A DNA stretch of 64,000 nt. Origin: Afipia sp. (GTDB lineage: Bacteria; Pseudomonadota; Alphaproteobacteria; Rhizobiales; Xanthobacteraceae). The translations under genes were made by a program, and so were the position numbers. The notes beneath the pieces were generated by a model. The model had not been told where the DNA came from. It ran no database searches and saw only the letters and a list, made by a program, of their open reading frames with translations. This document shows positions 7,258 to 18,379 of the stretch, piece after piece. Location of the stretch: contig JANINQ010000021.1 of assembly GCA_024508675.1 (NCBI GenBank), positions 868,001-932,000 of the forward strand, read 5' to 3'. How positions within the stretch are numbered: the stretch's first letter is position 1; each line of letters begins with the position of its first letter.

Positions 7258-8717
7258 CGCTGCGCGCCCTTGCGGACATGAACAATCGCCTTGTCATCGG
7301 CATAGATCCGCTGCCAGCCTTCGACATGATCGAGCAGGCTTGCCGCCGGTGTCTCCGGCCTCAGCATGGTGGCGTCGATTTTGTAGGTTTCGAGCAACCC
7401 GAGGAACGCGCCAACATCCTTGAGCGCGAACGCGTCGAATGTCCTCACAAGGAAATCATCGCCATACAATTCGCCGCGTCCGTCGAAGAACACCGGAATG
7501 CCGCGGGTGATGAGATAGCCTCCGAAGCCCGCGTTATGCAGGATGCGTTCTGCCTTGCGCGCTTGCAGAACATCCACAGCCGCCGCCGGCGTGTAGCCCG
7601 ATACGGGCGTGAAGGAGTGATGCGCCACGAACGCGCCAGTGACAATCGCGGTCAAACTGAGAGCGGCGACGATACCTCCCATGCCGCGCGATGCGGGGAG
7701 CGGATCAACCCGGCCAAAGCGCACCGCCAATGGCTGCATCACCACCAGCGGCGTCAGCAGCGCGAACACCTCGACATTACGAACATGCGAGAGCGCCATG
7801 TGCAGCAATCCGAGCACAAGCAGGATGCGCGTCGGCGACAACACCACGCCGCGCCAAAGCACCAGCCCCAGCGCCGCAAGTATGCAAACTTCAAACGGGC
7901 CAAGGCTGCTGAAATCCACCGGCTGCCATTCGGGGATATGCGCCATGGCATTGCGCAGATCGAGAATCCGACGTGCCGCCAGCAGCGAATCCCAGCCATA
8001 AGGTGTGATGCCGCTGGCAATCACGGCGCACACACCAAACAAGGCCCAGCGCAGCGCCAGCGAAATCCGCTGCGAGGACTCTGCGTTCCACACCGCGTCG
8101 AGCGCGAACGGCGCGATCAGTGCCAGCCCGAATACGAAACCGCCGTGAAGATTAGTCCACAGCACGATCAGCGGCAGCAGGGCGAGCGACGGCGCACGGC
8201 GTTCATCGCTGGCGCGAACCAGACCGTAAACCCACAGCACCATGACCGGCAGCGCGAGCAGATGCGGCCGCGCGATGAAATGATAGGCGGAGAGAACCGT
8301 CGCGGCCATCGCGACAATCACGGCATGAATCGGTGCAAAGCGGCGGCTGAGAATCTGCGCCAGCAAGGCAAAGGCCGCTGCCGTCGCAAGCCCGGCGAGC
8401 ATCACCGGCCCGGCCCAGCCGAATGCCGAATAGGACACAGCGTAAAGCACCTGCGCCAGCCATGATGAGGAGATCCACGGCGCGCCGGTCCTTGTGTAGG
8501 AGTAAATGTCGACAGTCGGGAACGCGCGATGATCGATGATCCACTGCCCGACCACGATCTGCCAGTAAGTATCGGCGTCCTGCAGCGCGCGGTTCCCGCC
8601 GATCACGAACAGCAGGAACAGTCCGGCGCCGAACCACAGCCATGCCGGCACCTGGCCGAGAGTCGTCCCGGCCGTGCCCGGCTTGTGCTTGATGTCGTCG
8701 AGACCGGCGACACTCAT
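7254..8717 (-). CDS. Polytopic membrane protein, GT-C glycosyltransferase-like (paralogue 1)
   Basis: A 487-residue polytopic protein and first gene of a two-gene leftward operon. Its first loop reads LQDADTYWQIVVGQWII and then YTRTGAPWISSSWLAQVL, parallel to the paralogue downstream. The soluble tail has FGGYLITRGIPVFFDGRGELYG and ends shortly after a conserved DHVEGWQRIYADDKAIVHVR. Acidic residues in the first loop and multiple helices fit membrane glycosyltransferases using polyprenyl-phosphate donors. No polysaccharide genes flank it, so the acceptor is unknown. Confidence 0.65.
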   Translation of the reverse strand: MSVAGLDDIKHKPGTAGTTLGQVPAWLWFGAGLFLLFVIGGNRALQDADTYWQIVVGQWIIDHRAFPTVDIYSYTRTGAPWISSSWLAQVLYAVSYSAFGWAGPVMLAGLATAAAFALLAQILSRRFAPIHAVIVAMAATVLSAYHFIARPHLLALPVMVLWVYGLVRASDERRAPSLALLPLIVLWTNLHGGFVFGLALIAPFALDAVWNAESSQRISLALRWALFGVCAVIASGITPYGWDSLLAARRILDLRNAMAHIPEWQPVDFSSLGPFEVCILAALGLVLWRGVVLSPTRILLVLGLLHMALSHVRNVEVFALLTPLVVMQPLAVRFGRVDPLPASRGMGGIVAALSLTAIVTGAFVAHHSFTPVSGYTPAAAVDVLQARKAERILHNAGFGGYLITRGIPVFFDGRGELYGDDFLVRTFDAFALKDVGAFLGLLETYKIDATMLRPETPAASLLDHVEGWQRIYADDKAIVHVRKGAQR

Positions 8718-8974
8718 GAAAAATCCTCACTTAAAGACATTCCCAACCTAATCACCCGCGGCATAATTCCGGGTAAATTCGCGGCTGGCGTTCCTTGCGG
8801 AAACCGGCGCGAAACGGGCCGGATCGCATGACGGCAAGGTCAACGAACCCTTACCCACAGCGCTCGCCCTTGCAGTGCGAAATGCGAAAACGCGTTCCCA
8901 CGATGCGGAAAAGCCATGCCGCATCAGGTCGCGGACCATTGAAACCCTAAAGCATCGGGTTTATCGTAGGTGTT

Positions 8975-9068
8975 GTTCCGAGGGGGGCTCCGGCGTGGAG
9001 CTGAGATACCGCAGAATGCGCGGTGACCCTTTGAACCTGATCCGGGTCATGCCGGCGAAGGGACAGGG
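8975..9068 (+). promoter_or_regulatory. TPP riboswitch (THI box)
   Basis: The leader of the thi operon carries the conserved THI-box elements in order: a G-rich 5' arm (cgagggggg), GGAGCTGAGAT, ACCC-TTTGAACCTGATC, CGGGTCATGCCGG, and the closing GAAGGGA. These match the pyrimidine- and pyrophosphate-sensing cores of TPP riboswitches. The closing strand (AGGGA) is also the Shine-Dalgarno of the first gene, five bases before its ATG at 9069. This points to control of translation initiation: TPP binding would pair the ribosome site. No transcription-terminator hairpin is visible between it and the gene. Confidence 0.93.
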
Positions 9069-10091
9069 ATGTACCGAGAAACGTCATCATCTCCGCGAGG
9101 AGAATCTTCCGTCAATATCATTGGTGCAGGCATTGCCGGTACATGGCATGCGCTGTTGTTCGCGCGCGCGGGCTATGACGTCACACTGCATGAGCGTGAC
9201 GACGCTGCGATGACGCAGGCGACCAGTCATTGGGCCGGCGGCATGCTGGCGCCGTGGTGCGAGCGCGAAGCCTCCGAACCCGTCATCATGCGCCTTGGCA
9301 TCCGCTCGCTCGATCTGTGGCGCGAGCAAGCTCCCGAAACGCCGTTCAATGGCTCGCTGGTGGTGGCCCATCCGCGCGACCGAACGGACTTCGAACGCTT
9401 CGCCCGGCTGACCACCGATTACGAGCGCCTCGATGCGCCGGGCATCGCGAATATCGAGCCTTCACTTGATGGACGTTTCCGTGAAGCGCTGCTGTTTGCA
9501 GGCGAAGGCCATGTCGAGCCGCGCGCCGTCCTGCCGAAACTGCATGCGAAGCTCACTGAAGCCGGCGGGACCATCAAGTTCGGCAGCGACCGGAAACCCG
9601 AGGACATCGCAGACGGCATCGTGATCGACTGCCGGGGCCTGAGCGCGCGCGACACATTTCCGGAGCTGCGCGGCGTCAAGGGCGAACTCATCATTGTCGA
9701 GACGCCGGAGATTCAACTGTCGCGTCCGGTACGGCTGCTGCATCCGCGCTGGCCGCTCTACATCATTCCGCGCGACGGCAACCGTTTCATGATCGGCGCG
9801 ACCTCGATCGAGAGCGAGGACACCGGCGTCAGCGTCCGCTCCGCGCTTGAACTGCTGACGGCGGCCTATGCGGTGCATCCGGCCTTTGCCGAAGCGCGCA
9901 TCCTCGAATTCGGCGCGGGCCTGCGGCCTGCCTTCCCTGACAACCTGCCGCGCATCGCGATCAATGCGAAGTGCATTTCCGTCAACGGGCTTTATCGCCA
10001 CGGCTTCCTGCTGGCCCCTGCCCTTGCGGAACTGACGCTCGCCTATGTCGAGCGCGGCGCCATCGACAACGAGGTGATGCAATGTTCCTGA
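9069..10091 (+). CDS. thiO: Glycine oxidase ThiO
   Basis: A 340-residue FAD-dependent oxidase of the DAO family. A Rossmann dinucleotide motif IIGAGIAG lies at residues 17-24, followed by ATSHWAGGMLAPWCERE, a pattern typical of ThiO. It oxidises glycine to dehydroglycine (iminoacetate), which ThiG uses for the thiazole ring. It is the first gene behind the TPP riboswitch and overlaps thiS by ten bases. The first 14 residues are outside the conserved fold. A second AGGAGA lies just before residue 15, but no standard start codon follows it, so I kept ATG 9069. Confidence 0.9.
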   Translation: MYRETSSSPRGESSVNIIGAGIAGTWHALLFARAGYDVTLHERDDAAMTQATSHWAGGMLAPWCEREASEPVIMRLGIRSLDLWREQAPETPFNGSLVVAHPRDRTDFERFARLTTDYERLDAPGIANIEPSLDGRFREALLFAGEGHVEPRAVLPKLHAKLTEAGGTIKFGSDRKPEDIADGIVIDCRGLSARDTFPELRGVKGELIIVETPEIQLSRPVRLLHPRWPLYIIPRDGNRFMIGATSIESEDTGVSVRSALELLTAAYAVHPAFAEARILEFGAGLRPAFPDNLPRIAINAKCISVNGLYRHGFLLAPALAELTLAYVERGAIDNEVMQCS

Positions 10092-10279
10092 TCGTCAACG
10101 GCGAACGGGTCGAGACAAAAGCCACGCGCGTCGACGCGCTGCTGGCCGAACTCGACTACGAGGGCACGCACCTCGCCGTCGCGGTGAACTACGACGTGGT
10201 GCCCCGCGCCCGCTGGGCCGAGACCGCGCTGAATGACAACGATTCGGTGGAAATCCTCACGCCACGGCAGGGAGGGTGA
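10082..10279 (+). CDS. thiS: Sulfur carrier protein ThiS
   Basis: A 65-residue ubiquitin-like protein starting MFLIVNGERVET and ending ILTPRQGG. The C-terminal Gly-Gly is the site that is adenylated and turned into a thiocarboxylate to supply sulfur to the thiazole. It starts inside the last codons of thiO (ten-base overlap), so the two are translationally coupled. The adenylating enzyme ThiF is not in the window. Confidence 0.93.
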   Translation: MFLIVNGERVETKATRVDALLAELDYEGTHLAVAVNYDVVPRARWAETALNDNDSVEILTPRQGG

Positions 10280-10297
10280 CACGATGACTCTCTCTCC

Positions 10298-10414
10298 GTC
10301 GTCCCGGCGAAGGCCGGGACCCATAACCACAACGCTCTCGTTGATGCGGAATATCAACCACCCTGCTCTTCTGCAAACGCAGGGAGTATGGGTCCCGGCC
10401 TTCGCCGGGACGAC
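10298..10414. repeat. Family A paired palindromic repeat inside the thi operon
   Basis: The left half GTCGTCCCGGCGAAGGCCGG and the right half, its near-complement, lie about 70 bases apart. Each half is itself a short hairpin with a four-base loop. The same element occurs eight more times in the window. Here it separates thiS from thiG; the thiG ribosome site (GGAGG, 10419-10423) begins five bases after its end. It may stabilise or partly terminate the operon mRNA. Confidence 0.85.
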
Positions 10415-10429
10415 GTGTGGAGGCATGCG

Positions 10430-11198
10430 ATGTTGAAATTCTACGGCAAGGAATTCTCCTCGCGCCTGTTGATCGGCAGCGCGCTGTATCCGTCGCCGAA
10501 GATCATGCAGGACGCGATCCGCGCCGCGGGCAGCCAGATCGTTACCGTCTCCGTGCGTCGCGAAAGCGCGGGCGGCAAGACCGGCGACCAGTTCTGGTCG
10601 CTGATCCGCGAGTTGGATGTCACCGTGCTGCCGAACACCGCGGGCTGCAAGAGCGTGCGCGAGGCCGTCACCACCGCGAAGCTTGCCCGCGAGCTGTTCA
10701 ACACACCGTGGATCAAGCTGGAAGTGATCGCCGACGACGAAACGCTGCAGCCGGATGTGGTGGGCCTCGTGGAAGCCGCAAACATCCTGATCAAGGATGG
10801 CTTCGAAGTGTTCCCCTATTGCACCGAGGATCTCAGCGTCGCCTCAAGGCTCGTCGATGCCGGGTGCAAGGTGGTGATGCCATGGGCCTCGCCCATCGGC
10901 AGCGCGCGCGGCATCACCAATCGCGATGCACTCAAGCTACTGCGCGCCCGCTTCCCCGACATCACGCTGGTGGTCGATGCCGGCATCGGCGCGCCGTCGC
11001 ACGCAACTGAGGCATTCGAGCTCGGCTATGACGCCGTGCTGCTCAACACCGCCATCGCCAAGGCCGACGATCCGGTCGCCATGGGCAACGCCTTCCGCCT
11101 CGCTGCCGAAGCAGGCCGCTCCGGATATGAAGCGGGCCTGATGAGCGCGCGCGATTTCGCCTCTCCTTCAACCCCTGTCGTTGGGACACCGTTCTGGC

Positions 11199-11212
<14 letters not shown>
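10430..11212 (+). CDS. thiG: Thiazole synthase ThiG
   Basis: A 260-residue TIM-barrel enzyme that joins deoxyxylulose 5-phosphate, dehydroglycine and the ThiS thiocarboxylate into the thiazole phosphate. The Schiff-base lysine is Lys96 in [10 protein letters not shown]; later motifs are [17 protein letters not shown] and [15 protein letters not shown] 10430 follows GGAGG with six-base spacing, and the family starts MLKFYGKEF. An upstream in-frame ATG would translate the repeat element. It overlaps the next gene by 14 bases. Confidence 0.95.
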
Positions 11213-13764
<2,552 letters not shown>

Positions 13765-13796
13765 GAACGCGTCTCCACACTCTTATATGACACGCG

Positions 13797-13823
13797 AAAA
13801 GGCCGGGACGCTCCCGGCCTTTT
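13797..13823 (+). terminator. Intrinsic terminator of the thi operon
   Basis: A 12-bp stem AAAAGGCCGGGA / TCCCGGCCTTTT with a three-base loop, followed by gtttg, lies 33 bases after the thiC stop. Confidence 0.85.
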
Positions 13824-13928
13824 GTTTGCGCGAGCACATCCGCGAAGGCGTTGTCATAATCGCGGAATTGAAGCGGTCGTCCAAACGCTGCTAAAAAATG
13901 CGCAACGCAGAATCATGGAGTATTGGAC

Positions 13929-14462
13929 GTGGCGAAAGAGACAACGCGGCTCGGACCGCAAGGACCACAAGGCAAGCCCGGACATCCCGGCCCGCAGGGT
14001 CATCCCGGCCGTCCCGGCCCCGAAGGCCCCCGCGGCAAGCCAGGCGCTCAAGGCAAGACAGGCGATCAGGGCAAAGCAGGACCGCAAGGAAAACCGGGAC
14101 CGCAAGGGAAAGCCGGAGTTCCGGGCAAGGCAGGCGCGATCGGCAAGCCCGGCGTGCAGGGACCGCGCGGTGAACAAGGCCTGCAGGGCAAGCAGGGTCC
14201 TGTTGGTGAACAAGGCCCGCGCGGGGAGCAGGGCCCTCCCGGCCGCCTGCCCTCGTTCGAGGAAATTTTGCCATGGCTGGAAACGATCTTCGACGCCTAC
14301 GAGGAGCATCGCGCCAAACGCGCACGCGAAGCTGCGGAGCGCGAGGAGCAGGAAGCCGTCGAGCGCCATGCCGCCGAACTCGCCGCCCGCGCGATTGAGG
14401 AGAGCGAGGACGAGGACGGCCATCACGACAAGAAGAAGAAAAAGAAGAAGGACAAGAGGTAA
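13929..14462 (+). CDS. Collagen-like protein with charged C-terminal domain
   Basis: The 177-residue product has 33 uninterrupted Gly-X-Y triplets (about residues 9-107). They are followed by a conserved-looking helical part [20 protein letters not shown], a long Arg/Glu/Ala-rich helix and a tail of lysines ([11 protein letters not shown]). There is no signal peptide. GTG 13929 has GGAG with eight-base spacing; a TTG at 13923 is too close to it. Bacterial collagen-like proteins form trimeric triple helices, and the region after the triplets may be the trimerisation or anchoring part. No transporter or partner gene is adjacent. Function unknown. Confidence 0.7.
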   Translation: MAKETTRLGPQGPQGKPGHPGPQGHPGRPGPEGPRGKPGAQGKTGDQGKAGPQGKPGPQGKAGVPGKAGAIGKPGVQGPRGEQGLQGKQGPVGEQGPRGEQGPPGRLPSFEEILPWLETIFDAYEEHRAKRAREAAEREEQEAVERHAAELAARAIEESEDEDGHHDKKKKKKKDKR

Positions 14463-14577
14463 AATGAGCGGCTGGAACTCAGTTCCAGCCTCTCACCGAA
14501 TGAATTTCGGAGCGGTGATCGAACCGCATGGCGCGCACGCCCGACACAGTATCAGGTTTAAAAGGGACAGCAGAACC

Positions 14578-15528
14578 ATGCGCAACATTTCCGCTTCCAC
14601 TGGCGCTCTCATCGCCACGGTCCTCGCGATCTCCGTGGTGTCGCAGGCTTCCGCGCAGACAAAGCCATCCGCGCCCAACCCGGAAGCGACGCTCACCGCG
14701 AAGATGAATGCCTATGTCGGCTGCATCAATCGTCTGTCCGAGCGGTCCTATAGTTCGCGCAGCCGCTATTTCAGCTGGGCCAACCAGAACGGCCCCACCG
14801 GCAAAGAGCGGATCATTTATGGCACCTATACGATCTATGACACATCGGACTGCCGCAAGAATGTCGAGCAGGCCAATGCACTGGAGCCGCGCGACGCGGA
14901 GCTGGAGGCTGCTGGTTCAGCTTACGCCGACGCTGTCAGCAAGCTCGAACCGCTGCTGAAGGAAGCGGACGATTACTACACGCAGGAGAATTACAAGGAC
15001 GACAAGATGGCCAAGGGGAAGGCGATGCATCCCCGGCTTGTGGCGGCGTGGGATGCCTTCGCGAAGGCGGACAAGGATCTGCGGCGCAATGTCGAGGTCA
15101 TCAACGACAAACGCGCGCTGGAACGGCTTGCGGAGATCGAACGCAGCGAAGGCCGCAAGGCACGTTATCATGTCGAAGCCCTGATGATTCAGGCCAAGCG
15201 CGTGCTGCGAACGCAGAATGCCGACAAGCCGGATCTCGCCACGCTGACGCAGGCGCTGAACGACTATGAGGCCGCAACCAAAGACCTTGAGAGCGCGGCA
15301 AGCGCTGATGACCAGAAGATCGGCTCGATGTTCACCGGCAGCGCGAAATCATTCCTCACCTCGGCCAAGCAACTGATGCGCCGTATCCGCGACAAGACTC
15401 CCTACAGCCAGGGCGACAAGATGATGATCAACGCCGGCAGCGGCTGGATGATCGAAGGAACGCCCGAGCGGCTCTTGCGCGATTACAACCAGCTGATCGA
15501 TGCCTACAATCGCGGGACGCGGATCTAG
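14578..15528 (+). CDS. DUF3829 (YiiG-like) secreted protein
   Basis: A 316-residue protein with a signal peptide (residues 1-27, ending ASAQ), then an alpha-helical domain. The pattern AYVGCINRLSERSYSSRSRYFSW...YDTSDCRKNVEQAN... is that of DUF3829/YiiG proteins, often lipoproteins elsewhere; here there is no lipobox. Role unknown; periplasmic location inferred. The start ATG 14578 follows AAAGGGACAG. The reading frame is open far upstream by chance, which can make this look like a much larger gene; the signal peptide marks the true start. Confidence 0.75.
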   Translation: MRNISASTGALIATVLAISVVSQASAQTKPSAPNPEATLTAKMNAYVGCINRLSERSYSSRSRYFSWANQNGPTGKERIIYGTYTIYDTSDCRKNVEQANALEPRDAELEAAGSAYADAVSKLEPLLKEADDYYTQENYKDDKMAKGKAMHPRLVAAWDAFAKADKDLRRNVEVINDKRALERLAEIERSEGRKARYHVEALMIQAKRVLRTQNADKPDLATLTQALNDYEAATKDLESAASADDQKIGSMFTGSAKSFLTSAKQLMRRIRDKTPYSQGDKMMINAGSGWMIEGTPERLLRDYNQLIDAYNRGTRI

Positions 15529-15638
15529 GCTGCGGAAAGAGCGCACGTAGCCCGGATACGGCGACGCGCAGTCCGGAATGGTTCGCTGCGCTTCCTGCCG
15601 ACCACGACTCCTGCCACGCGATGTGTTAGGCTCATGCC

Positions 15639-16067
15639 ATGCACAACCTCACTCCCCTCTCCGGTTTTGTCGGCGGCGCGCTGATCGGCCTTGCGGCAGC
15701 GATGCTGATGCTGCTGACCGGGCGCATCGCGGGCATCAGCGGCATTTTCGGCGGACTGCTGACACCCAATGCCGGTGATCGCGGCTGGCGTGTCGCCTTC
15801 ATCGCCGGCCTGATCGCCGCTCCGCTGCTGGCGTCGTTCTTCACCAATGCACCGCTGCCCTCGCCCACGATGCCGGCAAGCCTGATCCTGATTGCCGTTG
15901 CCGGCTTGCTCGTCGGCGTCGGCAGCCGCATGGGCGGCGGATGCACCTCGGGCCACGGCGTCTGCGGCATCGCGCGATTTTCGGCGCGCTCGCTGATTGC
16001 CACCGCGGTCTTCATGGCGGCGGCGATCGCGACTGTCGCCATTGCGCGTCATATAATCGGAGGCTGA
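15639..16067 (+). CDS. YeeE/YedE half-size sulfur transporter subunit, first
   Basis: A 142-residue membrane protein with about four helices and the family motif GVGSRMGGGCTSGHGVCGIARFS, whose Cys is the signature of YeeE/YedE thiosulfate or sulfur transporters. It is one half of a two-gene pair; the second half starts three bases downstream. In bigR-type operons such pairs sit beside a persulfide dioxygenase. Here that enzyme is 14 kb upstream. Confidence 0.85.
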   Translation: MHNLTPLSGFVGGALIGLAAAMLMLLTGRIAGISGIFGGLLTPNAGDRGWRVAFIAGLIAAPLLASFFTNAPLPSPTMPASLILIAVAGLLVGVGSRMGGGCTSGHGVCGIARFSARSLIATAVFMAAAIATVAIARHIIGG

Positions 16068-16070
16068 CCC

Positions 16071-16535
16071 ATGATGCTTTTCGCCAGCTTCGCCTGCGGA
16101 CTCATTTTCGGCGCAGGGCTCTTGATCTCCGGCATGACACAGACGCAGAAAGTGCTCGGCTTCCTCGACATCTTCGGCGCGTGGGACGCGACGCTGGCTT
16201 TCGTGATGGCCGGCGCAGTTGCGGTTTCGAGCCTCGGTTTCATGCTCGCGCGGCGGCGCGGCGCACCCGTATGGACAGGTCAATCGCTGTGGCCCACGCA
16301 CAGGGACATCGATGCGCCGCTGATAATCGGTGCAGTGCTGTTCGGGATCGGCTGGGGTCTGGTCGGGCTCTGCCCCGGCCCGGCGCTGGTCAATCTCGCG
16401 GGGCTTGGAATGCCGGTCATCTTGTTCGTCGCCGCGATGGCCGCCGGAATGATCGGCTTCGATGCATGGAGTAAACAAAAAGCGGCCACGCCTGACAGGA
16501 GCGCGGCCGCAATTGCAACATCGACAGACGGCTAG
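16071..16535 (+). CDS. YeeE/YedE half-size sulfur transporter subunit, second
   Basis: A 154-residue membrane protein with four to five helices. It carries GLIFGAGLLISGMTQTQKVLGFLDI near the N-terminus and GWGLVGLCPGPALVNLA, the second-half Cys motif of the YeeE/YedE family. It starts at ATG 16071 (or 16074), three bases after the first subunit stops, so the two are one operon and probably one heteromeric pore importing a sulfur compound. Confidence 0.85.
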   Translation: MMLFASFACGLIFGAGLLISGMTQTQKVLGFLDIFGAWDATLAFVMAGAVAVSSLGFMLARRRGAPVWTGQSLWPTHRDIDAPLIIGAVLFGIGWGLVGLCPGPALVNLAGLGMPVILFVAAMAAGMIGFDAWSKQKAATPDRSAAAIATSTDG

Positions 16536-16569
16536 TCTGGAAGCATCACCGCGCTTCCGTTGACATGCA

Positions 16570-17007
16570 TTACTTCAGCGTGATCGCAAGTCCGCTGAGG
16601 TCCGCGTTCGCCATCAGGCCGGTCTGACGGCCGGAGAGTTCAAGCACCGCGCCCTTCTGGTTGGTGAGCACGATAGCGCGTGCGCCACGGCCCACTGCTA
16701 TGCCAGCGCCCGCCGCGCCATAGACGCCTGCGACATCCGACGGCCGGTTGATGTTGCTGACGCGGCCGCGCAGTACGGTCTTCGATCCGCCGAACACCAG
16801 GCCGTAATCGATGCCGCCGGTGGACAGCGCATAGTTCCTGCCGCGGAAGTTCAGCGTGCCGCTGCCTCCCGAACCGCCGATAAACCATCCGGCCTTGTAG
16901 ATGACGAGCGATACCGAGCCGCTGTCCGCATGAGCCTGCGACAGTCCCGCTCCGAACAGAGCAATGACGGCGATCAGCGCGGCACGAATGGCGTATGGCA
17001 GACGCAT
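16570..17007 (-). CDS. Small secreted Gly-rich beta protein
   Basis: A 145-residue protein with a signal peptide (about residues 1-27, ending AHA-DSG). The mature part alternates glycines and short beta strands: YKAGWFIGGSGGSGTLNFRG, SNINRPSDVAGVYGAAGAG and ELSGRQTGLMANADLSGLAI. The pattern recalls EipA/DUF1134-type or SYLF-type envelope proteins, but I cannot assign a family with confidence. It is probably periplasmic. It stands alone, convergent with the transporter pair. Confidence 0.6.
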   Translation of the reverse strand: MRLPYAIRAALIAVIALFGAGLSQAHADSGSVSLVIYKAGWFIGGSGGSGTLNFRGRNYALSTGGIDYGLVFGGSKTVLRGRVSNINRPSDVAGVYGAAGAGIAVGRGARAIVLTNQKGAVLELSGRQTGLMANADLSGLAITLK

Positions 17008-17241
17008 GATGAACCTCCGGATTGTTGTGACAGATGATGTGAAATGGCGAATGTTCGCAAATGAAGCAGCACAACCGAATCAACTCTAGCGCATCAGGCG
17101 GATTCGGAAAACGCTCATCGTGCAAGCGGAACTCCAAAGCGGCAGGATCGATCAACAGGTTTGACCGCACCGCATATATCGCCGCGCCCCTTTCTGTTGT
17201 TTAATCGATTCGGCTTCACAACGACCAACGGGGAGGTTTCT

Positions 17242-17940
17242 GTGAATCGCGCTGAATGGGATCTGCACGCCGCCAAATTCGAGTCGATGGTGTGCGACAT
17301 CGTCACCGATGAAACCGGCAATCAGATGCCGCGCTTCGTCGCCTCTGCCTGCCGCTCGCGGAAGAACCTCGAACTGGTCGATCTCGGCTGCGGCGTCGGC
17401 AGCTTTGTCAAGACATTCGGACATCGCTTCGAAAAGATCACCGGCATCGATTTCGCGCCGCGCATCGTGGCGCGCGCAAAGAAGCGCTGCGGCGACATGC
17501 CGAACGCGACATGGCTGGCGATGGATGTGTGCAAGTCGGCGGATGTCCTCGGCCGCGTTGCCGATCTCGCGGTGTGCCTGAACGTCATCACCTCGCCGCG
17601 CCAGGCCAAGCGCGATGCGCTGTGGTCGACGCTGGCCGACATCACCAAGCCGTCGGGTCACGCGCTGGTGGTGGTGCCGTCGATGGAATCTCAACTGATG
17701 GTCAACAAGCTCGGCGCGTCCGCCGACAAGATCAAGGCCGGCGGCCTCGTCAGCCGCGACGGCGTCTGGCAGAAATTCTACGAGCGCGAGGAACTGATCT
17801 CCACCGTGTCGGAGAAAGGTTTCGACATCACCCGCATCGCCAAGGTGTATTATCCGTGGTCAGTGGACGGCCTGCGCAAGCCGCGCGGCTCGAAGCAGTT
17901 GCCGTGGGACTGGGGCTTCCTGGCGCAGCGCGCGGCCTGA
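17242..17940 (+). CDS. Class I SAM-dependent methyltransferase
   Basis: A 232-residue protein with the SAM motif I LVDLGCGVGSF near residue 50, then TGIDFAPRIVARAKKRC (motif II acidic residue) and ADLAVCLNVITSPR. GTG 17242 has an excellent Shine-Dalgarno (GGGGAGG) with six-base spacing; the open frame before it is not used. The substrate is not evident. The C-terminal part YYPWSVDGLRKPRG is not a motif I can place. No linked pathway genes. Confidence 0.75.
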   Translation: MNRAEWDLHAAKFESMVCDIVTDETGNQMPRFVASACRSRKNLELVDLGCGVGSFVKTFGHRFEKITGIDFAPRIVARAKKRCGDMPNATWLAMDVCKSADVLGRVADLAVCLNVITSPRQAKRDALWSTLADITKPSGHALVVVPSMESQLMVNKLGASADKIKAGGLVSRDGVWQKFYEREELISTVSEKGFDITRIAKVYYPWSVDGLRKPRGSKQLPWDWGFLAQRAA

Positions 17941-17944
17941 GGAT

Positions 17945-18379
17945 TCACCCGCCGCGCGGGCATTCCTTGTAGCCGAATTCGTCGATGATGCGCGCGCCGG
18001 AGATGGTGCTGAACTCCAGCTTGTCCAGATAACCGTTCGCGGTCACGTATTGCCGGAGCTTGGCATTGTAGGCGCTCAGCATCCGTTGGGTTGATCCCAC
18101 ATTGATGACATGCCTGTTCGGCCCACGGCCATGACCGGCATGAAACAACAGCCGCGCGCTGCGCTCGACACAGACGTTGCGCACGCCGAGAAACAGCGTG
18201 CAGTTCGACTGGCAATGGCCACGGATGCGAAACAGTTCGCCGGTGGCGTTGGCCTGGTCGATCGCTGGCTGGAATTTCTCGATCCAGCCGCCCATGGCAA
18301 AGCGGTCGGAGGTGTCGGCATGAGCGGCGGCGGACATGACTGCCGACAGAATGACAATGAGCGCGGTGACGGGTTTCAT
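17945..18379 (-). CDS. Secreted protein resembling ClpP/crotonase-fold serine hydrolases
   Basis: A 144-residue protein with a signal peptide (residues 1-22). The mature part has FRIRGHCQSNCTLFLGVRNVCVERSARLLFHAG. A group of small alphaproteobacterial exported proteins shares this G-x-C-x-S-x-C-T ... C ... A-x-L-x-FH pattern, which resembles the Ser and His positions of ClpP-like folds. The protein is too short for a full ClpP domain and no activity is known to me. The three cysteines may form disulfides in the periplasm. Convergent with the methyltransferase (four-base gap). Confidence 0.6.
   Translation of the reverse strand: MKPVTALIVILSAVMSAAAHADTSDRFAMGGWIEKFQPAIDQANATGELFRIRGHCQSNCTLFLGVRNVCVERSARLLFHAGHGRGPNRHVINVGSTQRMLSAYNAKLRQYVTANGYLDKLEFSTISGARIIDEFGYKECPRGG

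Noticed and set aside
7209-8465. 418-codon plus-strand frame opposite the GT-C-like gene
   Set aside because: Rich in Arg/His/Gln, no hydrophobic or conserved pattern; shadow of the membrane protein gene.
13822-14577. Long frame fused upstream of the DUF3829 gene
   Set aside because: It crosses the collagen-like gene in another frame. The DUF3829 signal peptide starts at 14578, so the upstream part is chance.
17128-17152. GGAAC-N16-CGAT upstream of the methyltransferase gene
   Set aside because: One mismatch to the EcfG consensus and about 90 bases from the start; weaker than the other sites and equally likely by chance.
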